This document shows positions 53,256-61,148 of a stretch of DNA of 64,000 nucleotides, in pieces. The DNA is from Pasteurella sp030783905 (lineage in GTDB: Bacteria > Pseudomonadota > Gammaproteobacteria > Enterobacterales > Pasteurellaceae): positions 1,922,001-1,986,000 of the forward strand of contig CP182107.1 in the NCBI GenBank assembly GCA_051122655.1, given 5' to 3'. The notes under the pieces were generated by a model, which worked only from the letters and a program-made list of their open reading frames with translations, ran no database searches and was not told where the DNA came from. A program made the translations under genes and the position numbers. Position 1 is the first letter of the stretch; each line of letters starts with the position of its first letter.

Positions 53256-54254
53256 TTATAGAGATTTGATTTTTTCCCACACGGATTCATCAACTGGGAT
53301 ACCGTTCGCTTTGTTTTCAGCCCGAATTGCGGTGAATTCGTGACCAGGTAATCGAATAGCCACGTCAGGATCAGCACGTTCAGCCGTTTTGACATAATCC
53401 ATAATTTTATTCAGTTTTTCATCTTTCGTTTTGCCATCAATAAGACGATCAACTTCAATGGCAATAAAGATTTGTGATACACAATACTCATCATCTTTCT
53501 CTTCAGTGACTTCTGCAACAGATAAGCCATTAGAAAGTAAGGTGGCAATCATATCTAATACAATGGATAAACCAGAACCTTTCCAAAAGCCCATCGGCAA
53601 TAAGCGACGATTTTTTTCTACTGTACCTGGATCGCGTGTTAAATGACCTTCATCATCAAACCCTGCATCAACAAAGGTTTGACGACCTGCTAAACGATGT
53701 ACTTCTAGCATGCCATAGGAATACATAGAACAAGACATATCCACCATGGTGATAGGTGAAGTAGGTACCGCAATGATGAGTGGATTTGTCCCAATTCGGC
53801 ATTCTTTTGCCCCCCAAGGTGGCATAACCGCAATGGAGTTGGTCCAACAAATGCCGATATAGCCTTTTTCTGCCGCTTGCCAGCCATAGCCACCACCGCG
53901 CATCCAGTGGTTTGCGTTTTTCAGGGCGACCACACCAATACCAAATTGATCGGCAATTTCCATTGCACGATCCATCATTTTTTTTGCCGTCAAGTTACCA
54001 ATCGCTTGATGTGCATCCCATTGTTCAATCGCACCTAGTGAAAGCACTTTGGTCGGTTCTGCCTCAGGGACAATATCACCTTTTTCAAGTTGAGAAATAA
54101 AACGAGGGAAGCGGTTTACACCATGAGAATACACACCAGATTCGGTCGTATCTGCAAACATCGTCGCACATTCTTCCGCAATATCTTCACGTACATTTCT
54201 GGCGAGTAATACACGTTTAAATTCTTGTTTAAGTGCTTCGTAACTGACTTTCAT
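53256..54254 (-). CDS. dlgD: 2,3-diketo-L-gulonate reductase (YiaK/DlgD)
   Basis: A 332-residue malate/L-lactate dehydrogenase-type (LDH2) reductase. The catalytic histidine is His44 in VYSHGVNRFPRF; other family strings include HWMRGGGYGWQAAEKGYIG. YiaK of E. coli reduces 2,3-diketo-L-gulonate to 3-keto-L-gulonate with NADH. The ATG at 54254 follows GAGGATA. It is the first gene of the leftward operon, divergent from the regulator yiaJ. Confidence 0.92.
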   Translation of the reverse strand: MKVSYEALKQEFKRVLLARNVREDIAEECATMFADTTESGVYSHGVNRFPRFISQLEKGDIVPEAEPTKVLSLGAIEQWDAHQAIGNLTAKKMMDRAMEIADQFGIGVVALKNANHWMRGGGYGWQAAEKGYIGICWTNSIAVMPPWGAKECRIGTNPLIIAVPTSPITMVDMSCSMYSYGMLEVHRLAGRQTFVDAGFDDEGHLTRDPGTVEKNRRLLPMGFWKGSGLSIVLDMIATLLSNGLSVAEVTEEKDDEYCVSQIFIAIEVDRLIDGKTKDEKLNKIMDYVKTAERADPDVAIRLPGHEFTAIRAENKANGIPVDESVWEKIKSL

Positions 54255-54396
54255 ATTATCCTCACAATTTAGTACATATTTCACATATTGAAACGTCGTT
54301 TTAAAAAAATTATAATCGGATTCATCATGGTTAGCAAACAAAAAGAAATAATAAAACTATTTATAAATCAATAAGATATAAATTTTGTTGTCGTTT

Positions 54397-54412
54397 TGTG
54401 ATCAAGATCCCA
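54397..54412. promoter_or_regulatory. CRP site between yiaK and yiaJ
   Basis: TGTGATCAAGATCCCA matches the CRP consensus TGTGATCTAGATCACA at 14 of 16 positions. It lies 143 bases before yiaK and about 70 before yiaJ, so catabolite control of both is likely. Confidence 0.65.
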
Positions 54413-54481
54413 TTTTTATTTCTGGGATATGTCTTTAGAATAGTGTGGGGGGAAAATTTGAATATTTTTGGGATGGATAAG

Positions 54482-55282
54482 ATGAAGGAAGAGGATAAAA
54501 GTAAAAAAGCAGGGAGTAATCAGAGCCTAATTAAAGGCTTACTCCTGATTGATATTTTGAGTAATTTCCCGAACGGATGCCCATTAGCGAAGTTATCGGA
54601 ATTATCAAATCTGAATAAAAGTACTACACACCGTATGTTGCAAACCTTACAATCTTGTGGTTATGTGAAACCCGCAAATACGATAGGTACATATCGCTTA
54701 ACGACAAAATGTTTAACCCTTGGACAAAAGACACTTAGCTCATTAAATATTTTGAATATTACTGCTCCTTATTTGGAACAGCTTAATTTAGAAACGGGTG
54801 AAACTGTCAATTTATCGACTCGTGATCACCACCATGCTGTCATGATTTACAAGTTAGAACCGACGACAGGTATGCTACGTACACGCGCCTATATTGGGCA
54901 ACGTTTAGAACTATACTGTTCTGCCATGGGGAAAATTTTTATGGCGTATGAAAAAGGACATGCTTTAGACGATTATTGGGAGAAAAATCAATCGACAATT
55001 CAGCCACTGACTGTGAATACGATTGTGACACAAGAGGCGATGGCGTTGGAACTGGCGAAAATTCGTGAATTAGGCTATGCCATGGATAATGAAGAGAATG
55101 AACGTGGCGTGACTTGCTTAGCGTGCCCAATATTCGATATTCATGACAATGTTCCCTATTCGGTGTCTATTTCTTTATCCACCGTACGTTTGAAACAAAT
55201 TGGTCAAGAAAATTTACTGCGCCATTTAAAACAAACGACCCAAGCGATTTCGCAAGAACTTGGTGCGGTTTTGCCCACGTAA
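54482..55282 (+). CDS. yiaJ: IclR-family regulator YiaJ
   Basis: A protein of about 266 residues. The winged helix-turn-helix is at residues ~20-75 (CPLAKLSELSNLNKSTTHRM) and the IclR effector domain follows, with YKLEPTTGMLRTRAYIGQ and ENERGVTCLACP. These strings are close to E. coli YiaJ, the repressor of the yiaK-sgbE operon. The start is not certain: ATG 54482 has GGATGG at good spacing; ATG 54473 is the alternative. The frame is open further up without a good site. It is divergent from dlgD and ends at a strong terminator. Confidence 0.9.
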   Translation: MKEEDKSKKAGSNQSLIKGLLLIDILSNFPNGCPLAKLSELSNLNKSTTHRMLQTLQSCGYVKPANTIGTYRLTTKCLTLGQKTLSSLNILNITAPYLEQLNLETGETVNLSTRDHHHAVMIYKLEPTTGMLRTRAYIGQRLELYCSAMGKIFMAYEKGHALDDYWEKNQSTIQPLTVNTIVTQEAMALELAKIRELGYAMDNEENERGVTCLACPIFDIHDNVPYSVSISLSTVRLKQIGQENLLRHLKQTTQAISQELGAVLPT

Positions 55283-55299
55283 TCGTATGAAAACTAGAA

Positions 55300-55335
55300 A
55301 ACCTGTCAACATAAGCTATATTGACAGGTTTTTTT
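55300..55335 (+). terminator. yiaJ terminator
   Basis: AACCTGTCAA (55300-55309) pairs with TTGACAGGTT (55321-55330), with an 11-base loop and seven T. Confidence 0.88.
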
Positions 55336-55359
55336 ACGTTTAATGCGTTCAGTTGTTGA

Positions 55360-55947
55360 TTAATGCCCCTTATGGCTAGTGCTATACAGGATTTTATCCG
55401 TATAAGCCATCGCGACGGCGGAAATTAAGAAACCTAAATGTAAGAATAATTGCCACATCATGGTTTTTTCATCCATATTTGCGGCGTTCACAAAGGTTTG
55501 TAGCAAATGGATCGACGAAATGCTAATAATCGACATTGACAGTTTCACCTTCAGCACAGAGGCATTGACATGACTGAGCCATTCAGGTTCATCGGGGTGA
55601 TCTTTAGTACGTAATTTTGAGACAAAAATTTCATAACCCCCCACGATAACCATCACTAATAGGTTAGCAATCATGACGACATCGATTAAGTTAAGTACTG
55701 CTAACATAATCATATTCGCATCCATACTTTGTAAATTAGTCATTAATTCCCATAAGGATTTCATAAATTTATAAGCATAAATCCCTTGTACAACGATTAA
55801 GCCTAAATAAATTGGTAATTGTAACCAACGGCTGGCAAAGATGATTTGACTAATCATATTTGGCGCAGCTTGGCGTTGGCGTGATTTATGGCGTCTTTGT
55901 TTGTTATGGTGTGGTGACGCTGAATGTTGAGTATGTTGTTGTTCCAT
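55360..55947 (-). CDS. YqhA-like UPF0114 membrane protein
   Basis: A 195-residue membrane protein of the YqhA family with four hydrophobic segments. Family strings include FASRWLQLPIYLGL, VMVIVGGYEIFVSKL and SISSIHLLQTF. Its function is unknown. Residues 1-28 form an extension rich in His, Gln, Lys and Arg before the first family residue; E. coli YqhA lacks it. It is transcribed convergent to yiaJ and stands alone. Confidence 0.8.
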   Translation of the reverse strand: MEQQHTQHSASPHHNKQRRHKSRQRQAAPNMISQIIFASRWLQLPIYLGLIVVQGIYAYKFMKSLWELMTNLQSMDANMIMLAVLNLIDVVMIANLLVMVIVGGYEIFVSKLRTKDHPDEPEWLSHVNASVLKVKLSMSIISISSIHLLQTFVNAANMDEKTMMWQLFLHLGFLISAVAMAYTDKILYSTSHKGH

Positions 55948-56040
55948 GTGAATTTAAAATAGAGTAAGAAAAGTCAAAAGAGCGGTGAAATTACCTGTTT
56001 TTTAGTAAAAATTCAATTTATTTTTGATAAAAGCGGAAAA

Positions 56041-56080
56041 GAAAAAAGTGGTGAGGCGGAGATCGCACTTACCACACTTT
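56041..56080 (-). terminator. Weak terminator after thiU
   Basis: GTGGT (56048-56052) pairs with ACCAC (56071-56075); on the minus strand it is followed by TTTTTTC. The stem is short, so this is tentative. Confidence 0.35.
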
Positions 56081-56086
56081 TATTCT

Positions 56087-57391
56087 CTAGATCGTTTGTA
56101 GATCGCGATGTTGAGTTTCTTTCATGTTGAGTAAAGCAAGGAAAGAAATCAGGGCATTGAAAGCTAAATAGATCCCAACACCACTCACCCCAAAATAGGC
56201 ATTGATCTTCATCGCGATAATCGTGGCGACACTGGCGCCTAAAATACCCGCCAAGTTGTATGCCAAAGAGGCGCCAGAATAGCGGACTTCGGTTGGGAAA
56301 AGTTCTGGCAATAAGACCGCCATCGGGCCAAAAGACAGACCCATTAAGATAAACCCTAATGCAAGGAACATAAACACGCTCGTTGCACTGCCATGGCTTA
56401 AGAAAAGCGGCATACTCAAACCCAATAGTGCGGTGGCAACGCTAACCCATAACATTAAACGTCGACGTCCTATTTTATCTGCGTATATCCCTGACAGTGC
56501 AATCGCAATAGCGAAAATGACGGAGGTTATGAGCAAGAATACCGTGAAAAGACTCGGCGATAAGCCAAGCCCCATTGGATGACCTTGTGGAGATAAGGTG
56601 GTGGGACTTTTGGCATAAATTTGGGCAAATGCGGCTAAAATATAGAACAGTACATAGCCAGCGGTAGATAAAAAGACGCCAATAATGAAGGGGTGATAAT
56701 GCTGTGTGAACACGGCTTTTATTGGGAAACGATGGACTTTGCCTTGTTTTTCTGCGACAGAAAAGACCGCACTTTCGTGGATTTTTGCACGAACATACCA
56801 GCCGACCGCAATTAGGACTGCCGAAGCAATAAATGGAATGCGCCACGCCCACTCAATCAGTGCGTCTTGTCCAAACAGATAGCCAACCAGAAAGAAGGCG
56901 CCATTCGCTAATAGAAGGCCAATGGGCGCACCCAGTTGCGGAAAAATCCCGTATCTTGCCCGTTTTTCTGCTGGTGCATTTTCAATCGCGACTAAGGCCG
57001 CACCGCCCCATTCGCCACCTAGTCCAATCCCTTGCCCAACTCGACATAGGCAAAGTAATACGGTTGACCATACGCCTATACTGGCATAATTCGGCAATAA
57101 ACCAATTGCCACCGTAGACATCCCCATTAACAATAAGGAGGCAATTAAGGTTTTTTTACGACCAATGCGATCGCCAAAATGCCCAAATAAAATGGCACCA
57201 ATCGGGCGTGCGAAGAAAGCGAGTGCTAAGGTAGAAAGGGCGGCGAGCTGGTTAGAAAGCGGGTCATCACTTTGAAAAAATTGATGGTTAAACACTAATA
57301 CCGCCGCCATGGCGTAAATATAATTATCAAAATACTCAATTGCCGTCCCCACCATTGTCGCGACTGCAACATTACGTGGATTATTCCGCAT
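56087..57391 (-). CDS. thiU: MFS transporter in the thiamin operon (ThiU-like)
   Basis: A 434-residue metabolite:H+ symporter-type MFS protein with 12 transmembrane helices. The loop motif GHFGDRIGRKK is between helices 2 and 3, and CRVGQGIGLGGEWGGAAL lies in helix 4. It overlaps the thiE stop by 11 bases, so it is cotranscribed with thiamin salvage genes. Comparative genomics has named such a thiMDE-linked Pasteurellaceae transporter ThiU and proposed uptake of a thiamin precursor, probably the thiazole alcohol used by ThiM. The substrate is inferred. An uptake signal lies inside the gene. Confidence 0.8.
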   Translation of the reverse strand: MRNNPRNVAVATMVGTAIEYFDNYIYAMAAVLVFNHQFFQSDDPLSNQLAALSTLALAFFARPIGAILFGHFGDRIGRKKTLIASLLLMGMSTVAIGLLPNYASIGVWSTVLLCLCRVGQGIGLGGEWGGAALVAIENAPAEKRARYGIFPQLGAPIGLLLANGAFFLVGYLFGQDALIEWAWRIPFIASAVLIAVGWYVRAKIHESAVFSVAEKQGKVHRFPIKAVFTQHYHPFIIGVFLSTAGYVLFYILAAFAQIYAKSPTTLSPQGHPMGLGLSPSLFTVFLLITSVIFAIAIALSGIYADKIGRRRLMLWVSVATALLGLSMPLFLSHGSATSVFMFLALGFILMGLSFGPMAVLLPELFPTEVRYSGASLAYNLAGILGASVATIIAMKINAYFGVSGVGIYLAFNALISFLALLNMKETQHRDLQTI

Positions 57392-58061
57392 GATCAAGCA
57401 GCTCCTTTACGGTTTTGGCGATATTGGTAGACTGCGTAATCGCGGAAATCACCGCGACACCATTTGCCCCCCGTTGGCGTAATGCTTGTGCACTTTGTGC
57501 AGTGACCCCCCCAATTGCTACGATCGGTTTATCAATCCCATTGGCTCGAATGGTCGAAACAAACGCCATCCCCACCACGGGTTTAGGATCTTCTTTAGAT
57601 TGAGTGGGAAAAATAGGTCCTGTACCAAAGTAATCAATTAATGGGTTAGCTTGTGCAGCGAGGCCTTGCTCAAGGGTGTTGACGGAGGTGCCAATAAAAC
57701 ATTGGCTGTGACAAAGTGCGGCGACATCTGCTACAGCCATATCCGTTTGCCCCACATGAATGCCATCTGCGCCAATTTCAATGGCCAATTGCACATCATC
57801 ATTGACCACAAACGGCACCTGATATTGGCGACAAAGATCTCGACATTGCATGGCTAATGCCTTGATCTTATTGGGATCGTGCAAGGCGTTTTTCCCTTTT
57901 TCGCGGAATTGATAACAGGTAATCCCACTTTGAAGGGCCTGTTCTAAAATCGCGAGTAAGTTTTGGGCAGGGTCACCTGCAAGATGCAAGCAATCCTGTG
58001 TACCTGCGATAAAATAAAGCTGCATGGCGCCCTTAACATCATAATGGTGTGGCATGTTCAT
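57381..58061 (-). CDS. thiE: Thiamin-phosphate synthase
   Basis: A 226-residue TIM-barrel enzyme joining HMP-PP and thiazole phosphate to thiamin phosphate. Motifs: CYQFREKGKNAL, VNDDVQLAIEIGADGIHVGQTD, GTGPIFPTQSK and AIGGVTAQSA. The ATG follows GAGGAGAA. It lies between thiD (19 bases) and thiU (overlap). Confidence 0.95.
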   Translation of the reverse strand: MNMPHHYDVKGAMQLYFIAGTQDCLHLAGDPAQNLLAILEQALQSGITCYQFREKGKNALHDPNKIKALAMQCRDLCRQYQVPFVVNDDVQLAIEIGADGIHVGQTDMAVADVAALCHSQCFIGTSVNTLEQGLAAQANPLIDYFGTGPIFPTQSKEDPKPVVGMAFVSTIRANGIDKPIVAIGGVTAQSAQALRQRGANGVAVISAITQSTNIAKTVKELLDHAE

Positions 58062-58080
58062 TTCTCCTCAGCCGCAAGGC

Positions 58081-58893
58081 TTATCGTGATAATTGTGAAT
58101 ACGCCCAATGATTGGTTGGACCGTGTCCATGACCAATATTCAACGGATGACTAATTGCTGCGGTAATAAAGGCTTTGGCGGTTCTCACTGCCTCCACCAC
58201 TTCCGCTCCTTTTGCCAGTTCAGCGGCGATACAGGCGGAGAAGGTACAGCCTGTGCCGTGGGTGTGGCGGGTGTTAAAACGAGGACTGTCGAAATGCAAG
58301 ATTTCCGTCGGTGTGAATAGCCAATCACGGCAAATGTCGCTTTGGGAATTAGCGCTGTGTCCGCCTTTGATCACCGCATTACGCACGCCCATAGCACGCA
58401 GTTTCTCTGCTGCTTCGCAAGCCGTTTTATCATCCACGATTTTGATACCGGTGAGCGCTTCCGCCTCTGGTAAATTGGGGGTAATCACTTCAGCTTTTGG
58501 CACCAGTAAAGTGCGTAAGGCGTCCACTGCATCGGGTTCTAATAATGCCGCACCGCCTTTGGCGTACATCACTGGATCAAGCACCATGCGACCAAAATCA
58601 TATTTTTTTAAGGCGTTAGCGATACAGTCGATAATTTCTGTATTTCCTAACATACCGATTTTAAAGGCGTTGACTTGGTAATCATCAGCGATCGCTTTTA
58701 ACTGACCTTCAATAATATTGAGGGGGACGGGATGAATATCGTACACACCCAGACTATTTTGCACGGGAATAGCCGTAATAGTGGTCATGCCAAAAACTTG
58801 TTGCATTTGGAACGTTTTTAAATCCGCTTGAAAACCTGCGCCACCGCAGTTATCTGACCCTGCAATGGTTAAGGCGATAGGAATGTTACGCAT
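58081..58893 (-). CDS. thiD: Hydroxymethylpyrimidine (phosphate) kinase
   Basis: A 270-residue ribokinase-like kinase that phosphorylates HMP twice for thiamin synthesis. Motifs: TIAGSDNCGGAGFQADLKTF, DPVMYAKGGAALL, AVIKGGHS and THGTGCTFSACIAAEL. The ATG at 58893 overlaps the thiM stop by 8 bases; codons further upstream merely overlap thiM. Confidence 0.95.
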   Translation of the reverse strand: MRNIPIALTIAGSDNCGGAGFQADLKTFQMQQVFGMTTITAIPVQNSLGVYDIHPVPLNIIEGQLKAIADDYQVNAFKIGMLGNTEIIDCIANALKKYDFGRMVLDPVMYAKGGAALLEPDAVDALRTLLVPKAEVITPNLPEAEALTGIKIVDDKTACEAAEKLRAMGVRNAVIKGGHSANSQSDICRDWLFTPTEILHFDSPRFNTRHTHGTGCTFSACIAAELAKGAEVVEAVRTAKAFITAAISHPLNIGHGHGPTNHWAYSQLSR

Positions 58894-59689
58894 AAGAAAT
58901 CCTTGCATATTGCTTAATTTTTTCAGGAGAAAGGCTCGCCAGCTGATCAAGCAAGCCCAGATAAAATTGGCCATGTTGTGTGTCGCTTAATGGTTGTGCA
59001 GCAAGCTCACCAGCAATGGCATAGGCGGTACAGGCTTCTAACATGGCATCAAAATATTGTGCTGGTTCCGCCACCGCTAAAAATGCCCCGCAAAGGGCAC
59101 TTAATAAACACCCTGACGCAGTAATTTTGGGGAATAATGGCGTGCCATTATGAATTTGTACTTGACGTTTACCGTCACTTAAATAATCTGTTGCACCGCT
59201 TATCATGGCGATACATTGGTATTGTTCTGCGACGTTACGGGCAATCTCTGCTAAATCTGCGTCACCTGATCCCACATCCACCCCTTTCGCTTGCCAATCT
59301 ACTTGGGCAAGCGTTGCCAGCTCGCCAGCATTACCTCGAATAGCCGCAAATTTCACCTCTTTTAACAAGGTTTGCACCGTTTGTTTACGGAAACGGGTCG
59401 CCCCCACCCCAACGGGATCAAGTACCACCGGAATGCCCACTTGATTAGCGGTTTTGCCGGCTAATACCATGGCAGAGACTTCCTTGCCCATTAACGTGCC
59501 GATATTAATCACTAGGGCTTGGCTAATACGAGGTACTTCGTCCATTTCTTCAATCGCCGCAGACATCAACGGCGATGCTCCAATCGCCAATAGACCATTG
59601 GCTGAAAAGTTGGCTGCCACAACGTTAGTGATGTTGTGGACCAGCGGATTTTGGGCTTTGATTTGTTGTAGGTATGTTGGTTTTAGCAT
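58886..59689 (-). CDS. thiM: Hydroxyethylthiazole kinase
   Basis: A 267-residue ThiM, salvaging hydroxyethylthiazole. Motifs: NPLVHNITNVVAANFSANGL, LDPVGVGATRFR, IRGNAGELATLA and SGCLLSALCGAFLAV. It starts the thiMDE-thiU segment. No TPP riboswitch is seen in the 490 bases before it; the only one lies upstream of thiZ. Confidence 0.95.
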   Translation of the reverse strand: MLKPTYLQQIKAQNPLVHNITNVVAANFSANGLLAIGASPLMSAAIEEMDEVPRISQALVINIGTLMGKEVSAMVLAGKTANQVGIPVVLDPVGVGATRFRKQTVQTLLKEVKFAAIRGNAGELATLAQVDWQAKGVDVGSGDADLAEIARNVAEQYQCIAMISGATDYLSDGKRQVQIHNGTPLFPKITASGCLLSALCGAFLAVAEPAQYFDAMLEACTAYAIAGELAAQPLSDTQHGQFYLGLLDQLASLSPEKIKQYARISYA

Positions 59690-59708
59690 TGCATTTTTTA
59701 TTTTTGGT

Positions 59709-59828
59709 TTATGTTGGTGTTATCGGTATTAGTATCGGTTTTCGCTCGATGGGCGACCTGCTTTGTTTTGCTTGCCCAAAAGACAGAAGGCAAAGAAAAA
59801 GGGCCCCGATTAAATTGCTAGTCCTCAT
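59709..59828 (-). repeat. Inverted element, left copy (open frame beginning MRTSNL)
   Basis: On the minus strand this copy begins ATGAGGACTAGCAA and reads MRTSNLIGALFLCLLSFGQA for its first 20 codons, then runs to a stop 19 bases before thiM (39 codons). About 75 bases match the right copy at 60105-60179 in opposite orientation. The element has no recognised function. Confidence 0.6.
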
Positions 59829-59864
59829 TTCACCCTAATTTTATTCATAGAATGTGAGCAGACT

Positions 59865-60017
59865 ATGTACTACTACATTGGTGCCTTTTTCCTAACAGTC
59901 ATGCTACCGTATAGGCAACGTACAGGTGGAAAGTGCCTTGTTACGTGCTTAATCAGAAACTTTCCAAAAATGCACCGCACTTTTGATTATTTTTGGGTGA
60001 ACCACTTCCCCGTGTAA
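59865..60017 (+). other. Possible 50-codon open frame between the inverted copies
   Basis: ATG 59865 opens a frame starting MYYYIGAFFLTVML and ending WVNHFPV before the stop at 60015-60017. It has a hydrophobic start and a basic, aromatic remainder, and it contains an uptake signal (near 59980). No ribosome site is evident. I cannot assign a family; it may be a fragment of a mobile element. Confidence 0.3.
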
Positions 60018-60104
60018 GTTGCCCGAAGGGAAAAGACATTTTTAAGAAAATAACGTTGCGCAACGAAGTGAAGACAACTTATTTTCTGTTAAAAAAATGG
60101 CTTT

Positions 60105-60179
60105 GACATGAGGACCAGCAACTTAGTCGGGTCGCCTTTCTTTGCTTACTTTCTTTGGCGAAGCAAAGAAAGTAAGAAA
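60105..60179 (+). repeat. Inverted element, right copy (open frame beginning MRTSNL)
   Basis: On the plus strand ATG 60108 opens MRTSNLVGSPFFAYFLWRSK, then continues into the antisense of thiY. It matches the left copy in inverse orientation. Its end forms a 13-bp hairpin, CTTACTTTCTTTG (60145-60157) with CAAAGAAAGTAAG (60164-60176), 3 bases after the thiY stop; no U run follows on the minus strand. Confidence 0.6.
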
Positions 60180-61127
60180 TCATTTAATCTCTACCGCATA
60201 ATCCGATAAGGATTTTGCCACTTTCGTCAACCCGTTAGTTTTCAGAAATTCTGCCATGCGCTCATAACGGTGGCTATCTAACGCTCTTGGGCGTAAAGCT
60301 AAACGGGGTAAGGTATCTGTCCATGCTAAGCGGTTAAGCTCATTGTCTAGTTCTTTCGGTTTGTAAGCTACAAAGGCTTTCCATGCGGCTAGGGGGTGGT
60401 TTAAGGTATAAACAGTAGCTTGTTCAAGTGCGGTTAGGAATTTGCTAATTTTCTCTTTTGGCATATTGTTTTTATTTGCCACTAAAATGAGCTCATCGTA
60501 CACAGGCACACCATGTTCTTCCGGATAGAATGCGCGACCAGGGTGTTTTTCTAGTTTCATTTGGTTTAATTCAAAGTTACGAAATCCCCCGATGACGGCA
60601 TCCACTTGCCTGCTAATCACTGAAGGTGAAAGCGACCAATTCACATTGACCATTTGTACATCTTTCTCCGTTAAATTGGCAGAACCTAACATCGCTTTTA
60701 ATAAAGAATCTTCAAAGCCACTGACGGAATAACCAATTTTTTTGCCTTTTAAATCAGCTAGGCTTTTAATCTCGCTGTGTTCTAATACGATTAAGCTGTT
60801 CAGTGGGGTTGCCACCAAGGTTCCTACACGGATTAACGGTAAATCTTCAGCCACTTGAATTTGTAATTGTGGTTGATAATCCACCGCTAGATCTGCTTTT
60901 CCCGCGGCGACTAATTTTGGTGGAAGGGAAGGATCGGCAGGTTCTACAATCTCGACCTCTAGACCATGTTGTGCAAAATAACCTTTTTGTTGTGCCACGA
61001 TAATTGCTGCGTGGTCAGGGTTAACAAACCAATCCAGTAATAAAGTCAGTTTTTCTTTAGCCGACACACTAAGACTCACGCCCATAGCCAGTGTGAGAGC
61101 GAGCGTATTTTTGATGAGTTTTTGCAT
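60180..61127 (-). CDS. thiY: ThiY-like HMP-precursor binding protein
   Basis: A 315-residue NMT1/THI5-type periplasmic binding protein with a signal peptide ending at VSA. The start of the mature part, LTLLLDWFVNPDHAAIIVAQQKGYF, is typical of ThiY/ThiX-type proteins that bind formylaminopyrimidine or HMP. It lies 21 bases after tenA. ThiX and ThiZ are the permease and ATPase. An uptake signal is inside. Confidence 0.92.
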   Translation of the reverse strand: MQKLIKNTLALTLAMGVSLSVSAKEKLTLLLDWFVNPDHAAIIVAQQKGYFAQHGLEVEIVEPADPSLPPKLVAAGKADLAVDYQPQLQIQVAEDLPLIRVGTLVATPLNSLIVLEHSEIKSLADLKGKKIGYSVSGFEDSLLKAMLGSANLTEKDVQMVNVNWSLSPSVISRQVDAVIGGFRNFELNQMKLEKHPGRAFYPEEHGVPVYDELILVANKNNMPKEKISKFLTALEQATVYTLNHPLAAWKAFVAYKPKELDNELNRLAWTDTLPRLALRPRALDSHRYERMAEFLKTNGLTKVAKSLSDYAVEIK

Positions 61128-61148
61128 TTTTTGTTTCCTTTTTGTTGT

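Larger units (their letters stand above)
59690..60179. other. 490-base gap between thiY and thiM
   Basis: The gap holds the two inverted copies of the MRTSNL element, the possible 50-codon frame, an uptake signal, and near 60053 a short dyad around GTTGCGCAAC. I see no TPP aptamer (no CTGAGA / ACC..GAACCTGAT pair on either strand) and no certain promoter for thiM. Confidence 0.6.

Noticed and set aside
59690..60179. A TPP riboswitch before thiM
   Set aside because: I looked on both strands for the paired TPP motifs (CTGAGA and GAACCTGAT); they are absent. Only the copy before thiZ is present.
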